Shown: positions 1-10,747 of the stretch, piece after piece
How the letters are laid out: each line of letters opens with the position of its first letter
Position numbering within the stretch: position 1 is the first letter of the stretch
DNA from: Anastrepha obliqua
Lineage: Eukaryota; Arthropoda; Insecta; Diptera; Tephritidae
DNA: 64,000 bases
NCBI RefSeq assembly: GCF_027943255.1
Contig: NC_072893.1
Coordinates: 6,448,001-6,512,000 of the forward strand
Direction of reading: 5' to 3'
Position numbers and translations under genes: made by a program
The notes under the pieces: generated by a model
Database searches by the model: none
What the model was told of the DNA's origin: nothing
Seen by the model: the letters and a program-made list of their open reading frames with translations, nothing else

Positions 1-446
1 ATTTTTATTATTGCTTTCTCTTTTATTGGCACTGATGTACATTCAAACATCTTGAGGAATTCTTTAAGAGCTCGAATTGTAGAAATCGCAAATGACTGCA
101 ATAATCTGATTGAGTTTCAGTTGGAAAAGAAGAAATAAACACAAGCTCGATGGCTTAAATGGGAGCAGCGACTGATCCTACTGATAAATTCTTAACAGAA
201 CCTGAGAAGTAATACACAGCAGTGTGTCCATAATCTCACTAATTTAACGCTGTCTATAGCGGTACCAAATCAAGATGTTTGGTTAAGAGAGGAGCACTGA
301 GCAGGTAATTCAATATTAGAGTGAGATAATCACTTATTTTCCTTTAGTTTCAATGCCTATCCACTGAGCACGGTAAGGCTCCTGCTAAGTTTTTACAGTC
401 TAAGACGTTGGCAAAGATTGGAGAATCGAATAGGAATCCTTAAAAG
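1..446. other. No gene recognised
   Basis: AT-rich sequence with no long open frame, no tRNA and no repeat I recognise. It runs up to the target duplication of the SINE that follows. Confidence 0.5.
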
Positions 447-456
447 ATACGTAATA

Positions 457-751
457 TACTCTTTTTGAGTCTTTGGCCGAGCTCCTCTTTCTATTTATGG
501 TGTGCGTATTGATGTTGCTCAACAAATGGAGGGACCTGCAGTTTCAAGCCGACTCTGAAGGGCAGATATTTTTTATGAGGAGCTTTTTCATGGCAGAAAT
601 ACACTCGGAGGTTTATCATTGCCTGCCGAGGGGCGACCGCTGTTAGAAAAAACTTTTTCTTCATTTTGGTCTTTCACTGAGATTCGATCCTACGTTCTCT
701 CTGGATTCCGAATGGAAGTCACGCACCAACCCATTCGACTACCTCGACCGT
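457..751 (-). mobile_element. tRNA-derived SINE (family 1), copy 1
   Basis: Minus-strand copy of a SINE seen nine times in this window; the best forward-reading copy is at 51449. The head (RNA polymerase III promoter end) is at about 750 and the tail at about 457. Shared landmarks read on the plus strand are a TTTGGCCGAGCTCCT block, a GATGTTG..CAACAAATGGAGG block, a GCCGAGGGGCGACCGC block and the promoter-like GATTCGATCC (B-box complement). The ten bases ATACGTAATA occur immediately before (447-456) and after (752-761), which fits a target-site duplication and so marks the ends. It codes for no protein. Confidence 0.85.
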
Positions 752-761
752 ATACGTAATA

Positions 762-1326
762 CTTTTTAAATAATTAGTTAATTGCTTTCCAAAGGCCAGG
801 TAAATATGGGCCAGTGTGCAGGAAAGTATCTAGGAAGACCCAGAGTGGCGGAACCTGATAAGGAACATATCTTTTGTTTCCTCATTGACAGTACAGTACG
901 GCAGTGGGTCCTAATGCAACGATGAGTTGAGAGCGGGTCAGAAGAGCTACAATACTGCGCGAAGGAAAAATTTGTAAAGAGAAAATTGTGTGATTTGGTT
1001 AAAAAAAAAAATACAAGTCTAAGACATTGCTAAACCTTCACTTGGATGCGTCAGTTAGAATGACATGTCTTGTGCTACTTTTCTTGTGAGGAAAACTAAG
1101 ACATAACTCCAATTTGCAGTCAACTTCATATCAAGCTTGCCTTGATTATTAAGTGTAGAAGGGTTGAAGTAAATTGAAATGTTAAAATGATTGAAGCAAA
1201 TTTGAGTGCAATTGAAGAGGCAATTTTTGTAAAAATGGACTCATCTAAGTAACCTGAATAGTAAACGCATGTTCGGGCACACCTCCGCAGAAACATTGTG
1301 CGCCACTCTTATTTTTCATTTTTATT
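762..1326. other. No gene recognised
   Basis: No recognisable gene or tRNA. The stretch is unique within the window as far as I can see. Confidence 0.4.
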
Positions 1327-1998
1327 AAGGGCTAGTCAGAATTTTCAAAAAATTGGATTTTTTTTTGTATTTTCTTAAAGTAAAAATAAAAAAAAATTGT
1401 GTGAAAATTTGAAGTGAATTCTACAAATACTTTCCGAGTTATTCAACAATTAACAAAGGGCGCTCGGGCACTCCGGATATCGATAGCAAAACTTTCAATG
1501 CGTTTTTCTCAAAACAATGTTTTTTAAACTGGTGATCACTGTAACTTAAAAACCGCTTGGTAAACATAAAAAACTCGTGCCTGATCGAAGTATTTTTTTT
1601 CCAAAAATTTCGGTTTTTTTCTTGAAAACCTGAAAAATATTTCTGAGGCCGCCATTTTGTTAATTTTGAAAAACAAGCTTCGTTCAGACACAAGATTATC
1701 TATTAATAAAACTAATTTCTCTTATCCGATTGATTTTAGATGAATCTCCAAGGACTTGTAATGATCCCTGCAAAGGACTTCTGCAGAAATGGGCTCCACA
1801 CAAACAGCGATAACTTTTAAAATCATTAAACAATTTTTTGAAATTTTGCTAAAATCAAGTCGAAACATGATATATTTATGCTATTTATTTTTGTATTAAT
1901 GCTAATTATTTATTTTTGTAAAATAAATGAATTGACTAGCAAAAAAAAATTATTGAATATCATCTTTTTTCGGGTCTCTAACTACCCCTAACCCCTTA
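1327..1998. mobile_element. Non-autonomous terminal-repeat element, copy A
   Basis: Closely related to 55299-55989 in the same orientation. Shared internal blocks include AACAAAGGGCGCTCGGGC, ATGAATCTCCAAGGACTTGT, CTCCACACAAACAGCGATAA and GTCGAAACATGAT. The right end reads CTAACTACCCCTAACCCC. The left end (AAGGGCTAGTCAGAATTTTC) is a decayed inverted version of it. No transposase frame is visible. The superfamily is unknown to me; the guanine-rich inverted ends are the only clue. Confidence 0.65.
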
Positions 1999-2334
1999 AT
2001 GATTTACCAGTACAGTTTCTCAGAGCTGAATGCTTAGTGTTCGTTTATGATGTATGATTGCAACGATCTAGAGAATTTTCACGCATGACGCGTAATGAAT
2101 AATTTACAAGTATCTTTATACTCACAAGTGTTATGAATTTTTATGCAAATTGAATATTTTATTATGATGAGTTTCTACCTAGGTGCGAACTTCATGTGAT
2201 GTTAAACAAAATATGCACTTGCATACGAATCCGATGCCTACTTATGATGTTACATATGCAAGAAAAAGTAGTCCATCTAATTTTAAGTACAAGTTGGATA
2301 GTAAGACTTTAAAAAACAAATAAGAGATTAAGAA

Positions 2335-2760
2335 CATAGGTCAGATTTTCAGGGAAACACGAAAATCATATTTGGTCAAAAACGTTTTAAATGGTTGCGT
2401 TCATTCGTAAAAACTCCCCCGGAATTTTCTGTTCCATCGACTTTAAAAGCGCTTTATATTTCACTGGTAAAACTCTTTGACTACTGTTGCCTAATCTGGA
2501 ATCCGTACTATCAAACTCAATCAAAAAATGTTCACAAAATGCTACATACAAACTGCATTGCTCGAATTTACGAGTAGTCTTTGACTACTTGGAAAGACGT
2601 AAGGTGTTGGGCGTGCGCAGTCTGTTGAATAGGAGGTCTTATTTTTATGAGATGTTCATTTACAAGTCTTTGGCGAACCTGCCTCGCCGAACACATTTGT
2701 ACAACATATGTTGCGTTCAACAGAAATGTAGAATGCAGCATGCAGCTTTGTAGCCGAAGC
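2335..2760 (+). pseudogene. LINE reverse-transcriptase C-terminal fragment
   Basis: Two plus-strand frames together give the end of a non-LTR retrotransposon polymerase. The first contains STLKALYISLVKLFDYCCL and IWNPYYQ, a typical thumb/connection segment. After a frameshift near 2560 the second continues with LERRKVLGVRSLLNRRSYF and YEMFIYKSL. The upstream palm domain is absent and there are stops and at least one frameshift, so it is dead. It resembles the CR1/Jockey group, as does the larger relic at 39-40 kb; the clade is inferred from motif style only. Nothing recognisable lies between 1999 and 2334. Confidence 0.65.
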
Positions 2761-3019
2761 TATGAAAGAGATGCGTTTCGATGTTGTCAGGATGTTTTTG
2801 TAAAGATATTGTATTTTGGCGTTAACATATGGCAAAAAAAAAGCAGGCAATCTCTTCATCTGGCTATTGCATATAAATCTCCGAATATGTTTTGGTGGAA
2901 AGAAAGTAACTCCCATTGATTAATCTATAACTTATATCTGACTTACCCCGTGGAATTAACTTTTTTTTTCATCAGAAAATATGTACTTTCGTAGCCAAAC
3001 ATCTATGTATGTATATATA

Positions 3020-4298
3020 AGGTTGGCCAACAAGTCTTGCGGTATTTCCGCAAGCTTGTCTTTGCAAGCGCGTAGTTCTAGTTGTGTTCGTCGCATCGAT
3101 TCACGCTAGAGCTTTTTGGAAAACTCTTTTCACGTGCTAACACGTGTTTGATTAATTGTTGTTTGCTTTTAGTCGTTCGTGAGTTATAGCGTCGCAAACA
3201 TGTGCAAAATAAAGAGAAAATGCGGCATATTTTACAGTACTACTACGATAAAGGCAAAAATCCATCTCATGCCTCCAATAAAATTTGTGCAGTTTATGGA
3301 CCCGATACAGTTTCCATTTCCACAGCACAACGATGGTTTCAACGTTTTCGTTCTGGTGCAGAGGTGATCGAAGATGCGCCACGGTCCGGAAGGCCTGTCG
3401 TCGAAAATTGCGATAAAATCACTGAATTGATCGAAAGAGACCGGCATAGTCGCAGCCGTAGCATCGGCCAAGAGCTGGGCATGAGTCATCAAACCGTTAT
3501 AAACCATTTGAAGAAGCTTGGATTCAAAAAGAAGCTCGATGTATGGGTGCCACACGACTTGACGCAAAAAAACATTTTTGCCCATATGGATGCATGCGAA
3601 TCGCTTCTGAATCGCAACAAAATCGACCCGTTTTTGAAGCGGATGGTGACTGGCGATGAAAAGTGTGTCACTTACGACAACGTGAAGCGCAAACGGTCGT
3701 GGTCGAAAAGCGGTGAAGCTGCCCAGACGGTGGCCAAGCCTGGATTGACGGCCAGGAAGGTTCTTCTGTGTGTTTGGTGGGATTGGCAGGGAACCATCCA
3801 CTATGAGCTGCTCCCCTATGGTCAAACGCTCAATTCGGACCTATACTGCCAACAACTGGACCGCTTGTATGCAGCACTCATGCAGAAGAGGCCATCTTTG
3901 ATCAACAGAGGCCGAATTGTCTTCCATCAGGACAACGCCAGGCCACACACATCTTTGGTGACGCGCCAGAAGATCCGGGAGCTCGGATGGGAGGTTCTTT
4001 TGCATCCACCGTATAGTCCGGATCTCGCACCAAGTGATTACCACCTATTTCTGTCCATGGCGAACGAGCTTGGTAGTCGGAAGTTGTCCTCAAGAGAGTA
4101 CTGTGAAAATTGGCTCTCCGAGTTTTTTGACAATAGGGAAGCCAGCTTCTATAAGAGGGGCATTATGAAGTTGGCATCTCGTTGGGAACTCGTCATCGAA
4201 CAAAACGGCGCATATTTGACTTAAATCGCATTATTATAACCAATTTTATGAACAATTGAAAATTCAATAAAAATACCGCAAGACTTTTTTGACAACCT
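3020..4298 (+). mobile_element. Near-complete mariner transposon
   Basis: A 1279-bp element bounded by TA at 3018-3019 and 4299-4300, the hallmark mariner target duplication. The 28-bp inverted ends begin AGGTTG and share the inner block AAGTCTTGCGGTATTT. They match at 25 of 28 positions; the mismatches are at positions 7, 9 and 12. It encloses one long uninterrupted transposase frame (3202-4224), and an AATAAA lies just before the right inverted repeat. This is the best preserved transposon in the window, so it is probably the most recent insertion. Confidence 0.93.
3202..4224 (+). CDS. mariner transposase, full length
   Basis: Cut-and-paste transposase of 340 residues (mariner family norm about 345) that would bind the inverted ends at 3020 and 4298 and move the element into TA sites. 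The N-terminus has two helix-turn-helix regions (about 1-55 and 65-110). WVPHDLT (about 114-120) is the conserved linker motif. Catalytic aspartates are D152 (TGDEK), D244 (HQDNARPH) and D279 (PSDYHLF), giving a 34-residue second spacing, i.e. DD34D. YSPDLAP precedes the last D. The start at 3202 gives the expected MxNKEKMRHILQYYYDKGK beginning. One oddity is TGDEKC, where the family nearly always has TGDEKW; this could weaken or kill activity. Otherwise no stop or frameshift is visible. The subfamily is not certain. Confidence 0.93.
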   Translation: MQNKEKMRHILQYYYDKGKNPSHASNKICAVYGPDTVSISTAQRWFQRFRSGAEVIEDAPRSGRPVVENCDKITELIERDRHSRSRSIGQELGMSHQTVINHLKKLGFKKKLDVWVPHDLTQKNIFAHMDACESLLNRNKIDPFLKRMVTGDEKCVTYDNVKRKRSWSKSGEAAQTVAKPGLTARKVLLCVWWDWQGTIHYELLPYGQTLNSDLYCQQLDRLYAALMQKRPSLINRGRIVFHQDNARPHTSLVTRQKIRELGWEVLLHPPYSPDLAPSDYHLFLSMANELGSRKLSSREYCENWLSEFFDNREASFYKRGIMKLASRWELVIEQNGAYLT

Positions 4299-4520
4299 TA
4301 TATTTCTCGAATCGATGTCTGACCAGTACAAGCAGAGCGAGTTCAATAATATGTTTACCATAAGAGAAGTACCAATACTACTTGATAAGTTTTTTATTAT
4401 AATAATGGCCTATCGCAAGATTAATAATTTTTGCCAATGGCGTCGTATGTCAATCATATTTGCAACTTATGAAGTGGACAGCTACAAACGCACAAGCAAC
4501 GGAGAGTAAAAAAATAAATA

Positions 4521-4826
4521 AATAAGTGGCGTGTACACTTCGCTTAGGTGTTCGGCCGAGCTCCTCCTTTTATTTTGTGGCATGCGTCTTGATGTTGTTC
4601 GACAAATGGAGGGACCTACAGTTCTAAGCCCACTCTTAACGGCAAGTAGTTTTTTATGAAGAGCTTTTTCATGGCAGCAGTTAACTCGGCGGTTGGCCAT
4701 TGCTTGCCGAGGGGCGACCGCTATTAGAAAAAACTTTTTCTATAATTTTGCGGTTTCATGCACGGTGACTCGAGTCTATGCACTCCTCAATGGTAATCAT
4801 GCGCCAATCCATCGGGCTACGGCGAC
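4521..4826 (-). mobile_element. SINE family 1, copy 2
   Basis: Minus-strand copy, tail at about 4521 and head at about 4825. It carries GTGTTCGGCCGAGCTCCTCC, GACAAATGGAGGGACCTAC and GCCGAGGGGCGACCGCTA. It belongs to a slightly different subtype from copies 1, 3 and 7, because the head-proximal part reads GTTTCATGCACGGTGACTCG, shared with copies 5 and 6. The target duplication is not clear. Confidence 0.8.
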
Positions 4827-7068
4827 AACGTAGAGTATAAGGATCAAAATGGATTTCTATGATCCGAAATCACTAACAAAAAAGTTATTTAAAAATAAAA
4901 TTGCCATGTATTTAAATTCTTTTTTGCGTGAAAACTTATCCAACTCAGCGCAATTATTCCTACACAAACACATTTTACTTAAATAAACTAACTGAATACT
5001 TTTGGATTATTTTAAAATTTTAATGAAGCTGGAGTTATTCTTACGTATTTAGTTTCGTTTTTCGCTGCCAACTGATTGCCGACGGGCGTATATATCTTTT
5101 TTTCTAAGCTTACACGCACGTTGCTATAACACAAATACGTCAATCAAGTACATAGCATAAATATGTTTACATAAAGACGACTAAAAGTACAAAATCAGCT
5201 TTAGGGAATTTATAGCGAATAACAACAACAACCATCTGTGCTGCTAGTTAAGCTCAAGCATTTTCGATTGATTTGTAATTGCATTGAACAGCGTTTTTAT
5301 TAACATTTCAGTGCGTCGGGGCGTATGAGTGACGGCAAACAAATTTTTGCTTTTACCTTAGCAGCTCTAATTGGCTTACCAGTGCCTTAAAATATGCATA
5401 GTAAGCAAATTTGATTTGGCACACGAAAAGCATTTAATTTCAGGTCGAGTGTAATAAGGAATAATTTTAATAAAATAAATTTCAAAGAGGACCACACCAC
5501 TGATGGCAATAATAAAATTACGGTGACACCACGAAAACGACCAATGCAACGGGGCATAGCATAAAATGAAGTGAAAAATTACACAAAAGCGATAAAATAA
5601 ATTCATTAAAGTTGCACACGTAAGTTGCACACAGAGTAAACAAGTGGAAGAAGTAGCGAAGGGCCATGGGCCATGGCAGTTGGACGCAAATACTGATGCA
5701 TGCGCTTGACACAGACATACCCAGCCATACACACATTTTTCGTATATTTAAAGAATAAATTCAATTTTATGAAGTGGTAAATTGTAATTGCATTGTTGCA
5801 ACTCGAAGGATGCCCTGCGCAGAAATAATACAGAGCGTTTGGGGAAAAAAGCGAATTTTAAGTGACTGCTGAGCTCAAGTAGATGAAATGTAATTCAGTT
5901 CACGTCCACGCTTGAAAGCCCATTGAAATTGAGAAATGAGTTGGTTGTACAGGTGGCCAATTTCATGGGCACTCCAATGAGGCAAATGACAAATTAATGG
6001 CGTGGATATTTTTTCTTGTATATATATTTTATATCCTTGTTATTATTTAATTTTTTTTTGTTGAGTCTGTATTTACGGCGGAAAATTTGTTAACGATAAC
6101 AGGCAAGTAAAAATGAATATGAGGTAATTTTGGCGGAAAAGCGTACGTAGTTAAAATACAAGCAATGCCGCCTTTAAAGATTTGCATATTCGAAGATGCT
6201 ATTATTTATTAATTTATTTTTCTTTTTATTTATTTTCTTATTTTTTCTTTTTATTATTTATTTACTTATTTCTGTTCTTATTTATTATTTTTTTTTTATT
6301 GTTTATTTATTTTATTATTTTTTTACTTTTTTATTTATTTACGCCCAAATGATGTGACAAAATGGTGCACACCAACATTTTGACCAATTTTTACTATTTT
6401 TCTTCTTTTTTAATGCACATTATTTTTGTATAGAAGTGTAGTTCAATGTCTGGCAAAAAACTTATAAATCAAAGTTTCAAATTTTATGCTAAAAACATTT
6501 TATCCCATTTACAATTTCAATCTACAGGGAACTCTCATCTGTACCAAATCCCATTGCTCTACCAGAAATGCTTTCTGCTGCTATGCAATATTAAAAACTG
6601 GCCTCTATGTCACGCCCCATTTACCAATATCGTCTACTTGTTGACGTTATTAAGGCATTGATATTTTATACATCTGCAAAATCATCACAAATGTCACCCA
6701 CTTTCCAGAAATATTAAGGTGTTAATATTTTTTCTACTTATACGAAATTTTATAATTACGTCATGAATGGTTTCGAAAATAGGGATTCGAAAACATGCAA
6801 TTTTAAAAAATTGGTTTGTATGGCAGGTTCTACGCCTCCTCTTTTTAAATTAATTCTGCTATGCCTATATCCTGATGGCAATTTCAGGCTATAATTTGAC
6901 GAAGTTTCATCGCAATTCGACGATTGGTTTGGCAGCTTTTAAAATACATACGAAAAACAAATATTCAATTTTATATAAAAGATATGTCCTGAAGTTCATT
7001 GTATTTACATAATGCAAAAATCAATGTGAAAAATACTACTTTAATGAATTCGTCAAAAACAAAATTAT
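4827..7068. other. Intergenic, AT-rich, T-rich tract
   Basis: No supported gene. Short minus-strand frames at 5376-5736 look like chance. A low-complexity T/A tract built of TTATTT-like units occupies about 6199-6350. The rest is unremarkable. Confidence 0.5.
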
Positions 7069-7705
7069 TTGCAACGGCCTAATTTTCATGTCAAAAAACT
7101 ATCGAAGCAGCCCGGGCCATTAGCGACGTGTATGGGGAAGGTGTCATCGGTGCAAAAAACAAAAAAAACCGCCCTCAAATTGCTTCTCAGCATCTCGCCC
7201 GCCATCGAGCAACACGCGGTCATAAACAGCGCTTTTTGTACCGGATCGTCAAGGGAGATGAAAAGTGGTGCCTTTACATAAATATGAAGCATCATCCAAA
7301 GAAGATTATGCTATGTGTTTGGTGGGACTGGGAGGGCATGGTGCACTGGGAAATGCTCGAAAAGAATGCCACGACCAACAAAGAGCTCTACATTGCTCAG
7401 CTACGCCGCGTGAATGAGGCTATTCGACGGAACAGACCTAGTCGACATGGTCAATCCATACTTCTTCACGACAACGCTAGGTCTTAAGTTGCACAAGTCG
7501 TCAAAGCCGCACTCCAAGAGCTCCAACCTTGCACCGACTGATTACCATATTTTCCGCTCCTTGTCAACCCATGTGAGTGGCGTTATCTTCGATAACAAAG
7601 AGGTCCTTAAGGCACGTTTCTGGCCTAGAATTTCGAAAAAATCGATTTCTTTCATGCTGATAGTTTATACTTTGAAAAATATACGAGACCAGTTTGGGGT
7701 ATGAC
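7069..7705 (+). pseudogene. Degenerate mariner transposase
   Basis: Broken plus-strand mariner. Readable blocks in order are AARAISDVYGEG (N-terminal helix-turn-helix region, about 7105), ASQHLARHRATRGHKQRF, the first catalytic block KGDEKWCLY (D present), MLCVWWDWEGMVHWEML, NKELYIAQLRRVNEAIRR, LLHDNAR (second D) and, after a frameshift near 7490, LAPTDYHIFRSLS (third D). Large internal deletions remove the rest of the DNA-binding domain and the linker. Inverted ends are not recognisable. It belongs to a different mariner lineage from 3020-4298. Confidence 0.85.
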
Positions 7706-9851
7706 GCCTAGGTATAACCGCGTTAACCGTGTTTTTTGTCGAAACTATTTCTTCCGAGTTGCTGTTGGTTGTTTCTCAAAAAGTACTGAACCGATTGATT
7801 TGAATTTTTAATATGTTATTGAGTAGACTTGTGGCTCTCGCGGGTAGCAGAACTATAATTTTCTAATCAATTTTTCTATTTTTTTAAGAGCGAGAACGTG
7901 AAGAAATCCTTTTTTGTTTTGTTTTTCGAAGAAACAAATAAATATCTAGAAAAATTTTTTTTGTAAATCTGCTACCCACCATAGCGACATATCCCCTGCT
8001 GAATAAGCGACCGAATTTTTTTTTCAGACGTACCTGAGAAGCCCAATCAGTCACGCCAGTAGCCTATGTTACTTCAGGGGAAGCAATTTTTTTATTATTG
8101 TCATTGAAAAAAAATATTTTTTTTTTTTGCAATTAAAGAATTGATCTAATTAATAAAAACGATTTTCAATTGATACCGATTGTTTTTCTTCAATCTTCAA
8201 CGCCTTCAATTTTCACGTCTCGAGACCAGAAAGGTGCCTTAAAAACTGGTTCAACAACTTCTTTGACACACGACTAGGAGATTTTTGGCGGAACGGCCTC
8301 AACAAATAGGTCGAGAGGTGGGAAAAGGGTTGTCAACAGCAACGGCGAATATATAATTGATTAATTTGTTGATATAATTATTGTTGATTTTTTTTGAATA
8401 AGTATTCGGTAAAAATGCTACGAACTTATTACCCAACAAAAATTCATTATTACTGCTTTTACACGGTCCTTTTAGGAAAATTTTTAGAATTTTTTCATCT
8501 TACACGATTTGTTGACGTTGTGCAACATATCACCAAATATTTCATATGTCGCAAGTACTTTTTACCTTTTTTGCACGTTTTTCTAAGGAATATATCCACT
8601 GTGTAAAAAAAAAATTCCCTTTTACTCCCCAGCTACATCGCCTATACCTCAAACACATTTGTTACCAAGTAAAGTAAGGTAAAGTAAAGGCTCCAAAAAA
8701 GACTGGTTCAAATACAAATTAAACCGATAGACAGTTACCTTGCATACATACGCGTGATTGCACTGTCACTCTCATTTATTGCACTAATACACCTTTCATA
8801 TTTATTCTAATAACCTCCCACATCCGACACTCAAGTATAAATAGGTATAAGATGGATGGCGTGAGCTGGCATTTCTTGCCACACGAAAAATATAATAATT
8901 CACAATTTTAATAATTCATCATTTAATTCGAAGGTGGCACATATTTCTTTGGCGGCTTATACGCACACATACACACGAACATCAGATTGCTTGTTAAAAA
9001 TGTATGCATGTCATAAAATGTAGGAAAGAAACCGACTGCCTGTTGCTTTACAACCGCATTTTTGACATAACGCATGACTCTCAGAATTTTATGTATGTAG
9101 GTACTTTATGTTATTTAAATAGGTACGAACGTACATGTGTGTGTGTGTGATTTACGATGGCACTTTCAGCAATATTGAGGTTGAACTAACAGCAAATTTT
9201 AATAATGGCATAATTCCTCTCAGAACCTTAAGCGCATTTGCATGGGCTATATTTTGAATGAAAAGCGGCTTATACCTGCCTACACACACATAAGCACCAA
9301 TTTCGCATACTAAATTTATATGTATTAGCATTGCAAACTGCGGCAAGAATGCACTAAAAAATTAATCGATATTCCATTCCAAAAGCTATTCATAAAGCCA
9401 ACTTATTTATAATGCAGCAGCAAACATTGTCGTGTATTTTAGAACCGCTGCCTTATTGCACTCGACGAGCTCGTTCATATTTTTGTGCGCAGTCAGTCAA
9501 ACAAATTTAGAAACAGTAAATTTTTCTTTTAGTATTCACAAAGTTTTCCATGCTTCACTTTTTTCGTTAATTTTATATAAAATTGTTATTTTTAATACAA
9601 TGTAAGCTATATAAATAGAACTTTTAAAATTTGTCCAAAACGCATCAAAAATTCAAGAAAAAACCATCATGAAGTTTACATCAGAATCTTGTACATTTTA
9701 CTTAGAATTTTAAACTTTTTTCTCACATTAAATGAGCTAAAAATTCAAGTGCCATTGTGTTCAAGCTTGAAATTGCTGAAAAATGCCGTTTAAGAATTTT
9801 CCTGCATTTGCTTCCTTTCGAACGCTCAAGCGTAGTATGGAAAAATATGTA
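7706..9851. other. Intergenic, no gene recognised
   Basis: AT-rich with homopolymer runs. A stretch at about 7740-8100 (CGAAACTATTTCTTCCGAGT onward) has the look of an old non-autonomous repeat, but I see no second clear copy. No tRNA and no protein homology were found. Confidence 0.4.
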
Positions 9852-10747
9852 CAGTCTGTGTCAGAAAAAAGGAACCCCGATTATTCATGAAGTATAGAAG
9901 ACATATATTTCAATTTTTTTACATGAAAGTATGTACAAAACTACGAGTCGCAAATACTCAACAAGCCGTGTAGTCTCCATCGTTGTCGAGTATAGCCTGG
10001 CATCTTCTCGACATGCTTTGAACCAGCTTTTCTGCGTAGCTCGTCGACAAACAGAACTCGATTTTGCGAGCTTAACGCACGAGTTGCTTTAAATCATGGA
10101 CTGGCCTTACGGCAAGATGCGTTTTCATAGTTCCCCACACATTTTCAATGAGGTTGGCGTCTGAGGACTGGGAAGGCCAGTCCATTACTGTGACGCAATT
10201 TTCTTGTTTTGTTATTTCTCTATGTGTTTTTCTGAGAGCAGTGGTTTTGACGATGTAAAACGGTGCTTGCCTCCTTCAGTCGTCGTTCGATGGTGTTGAT
10301 ACTCACATCTATTCCGGTTTTAGCAAGAATTGTGCGTGTTTAGCGTAGTCACAAAGAAGGCTTCCGCTTAAAAAGTTGGACGAAGCAGGATTTGTCGTCA
10401 CTCGCTTCAAACCGCGCTCGGAAAAGTCATCAACATTTTTGTACACTTTATACCGCTGATTCCACATCACAACAAACTTTTTTGATTTTTTAATCACTTT
10501 TGCAGCCGCGGCGTTAGATAATTTCGGCCCTTTCGAATGCGTGCAAAAAAATACCGCCTCGAAACGCTTCGCGTACTTCTCACTCATTTCTGTTTGGTTG
10601 CGCTTACGGGAAAGTTTCGAACGACACTAACCTGAATTAGCACTGACATCGTAGCCCTTGAGTGAGACTATTCGCAGCAAAAAGCAGAACGAAATATATC
10701 TTGAAGTTACAAGAAAAAAACCGGTTCTTTTCTTTTGACATAGAGTG
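9852..10747 (-). mobile_element. Tc1-like transposon, internally deleted
   Basis: An 896-bp element on the minus strand flanked by TA (9850-9851 and 10748-10749). Its inverted ends read CAGTCTGTGTCA and CACTCTATGTCA. Going 5' to 3' on the minus strand, the frame starts at 10587 with MSEKYAKRFEAVFF and a helix-turn-helix region (NAAAAKVIKKSKKFVVMWNQ, VTTNP). It then jumps, with the central catalytic domain deleted, to a C-terminal piece around 10190-9960 with VMDWPSQSSDANLIENVW (the E of IENVW is the third DDE residue) and YAEKLVQSMSRRCQAILDN. Stops follow the deletion. It cannot make a catalytic transposase but keeps both ends, so it could be moved by a full-length relative. Confidence 0.85.

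Noticed and set aside
5376..5736. Overlapping minus-strand frames of 118 and 72 residues with cysteine-rich text
   Set aside because: No homology to any family I know, two frames overlap each other, and nothing around them suggests a gene.
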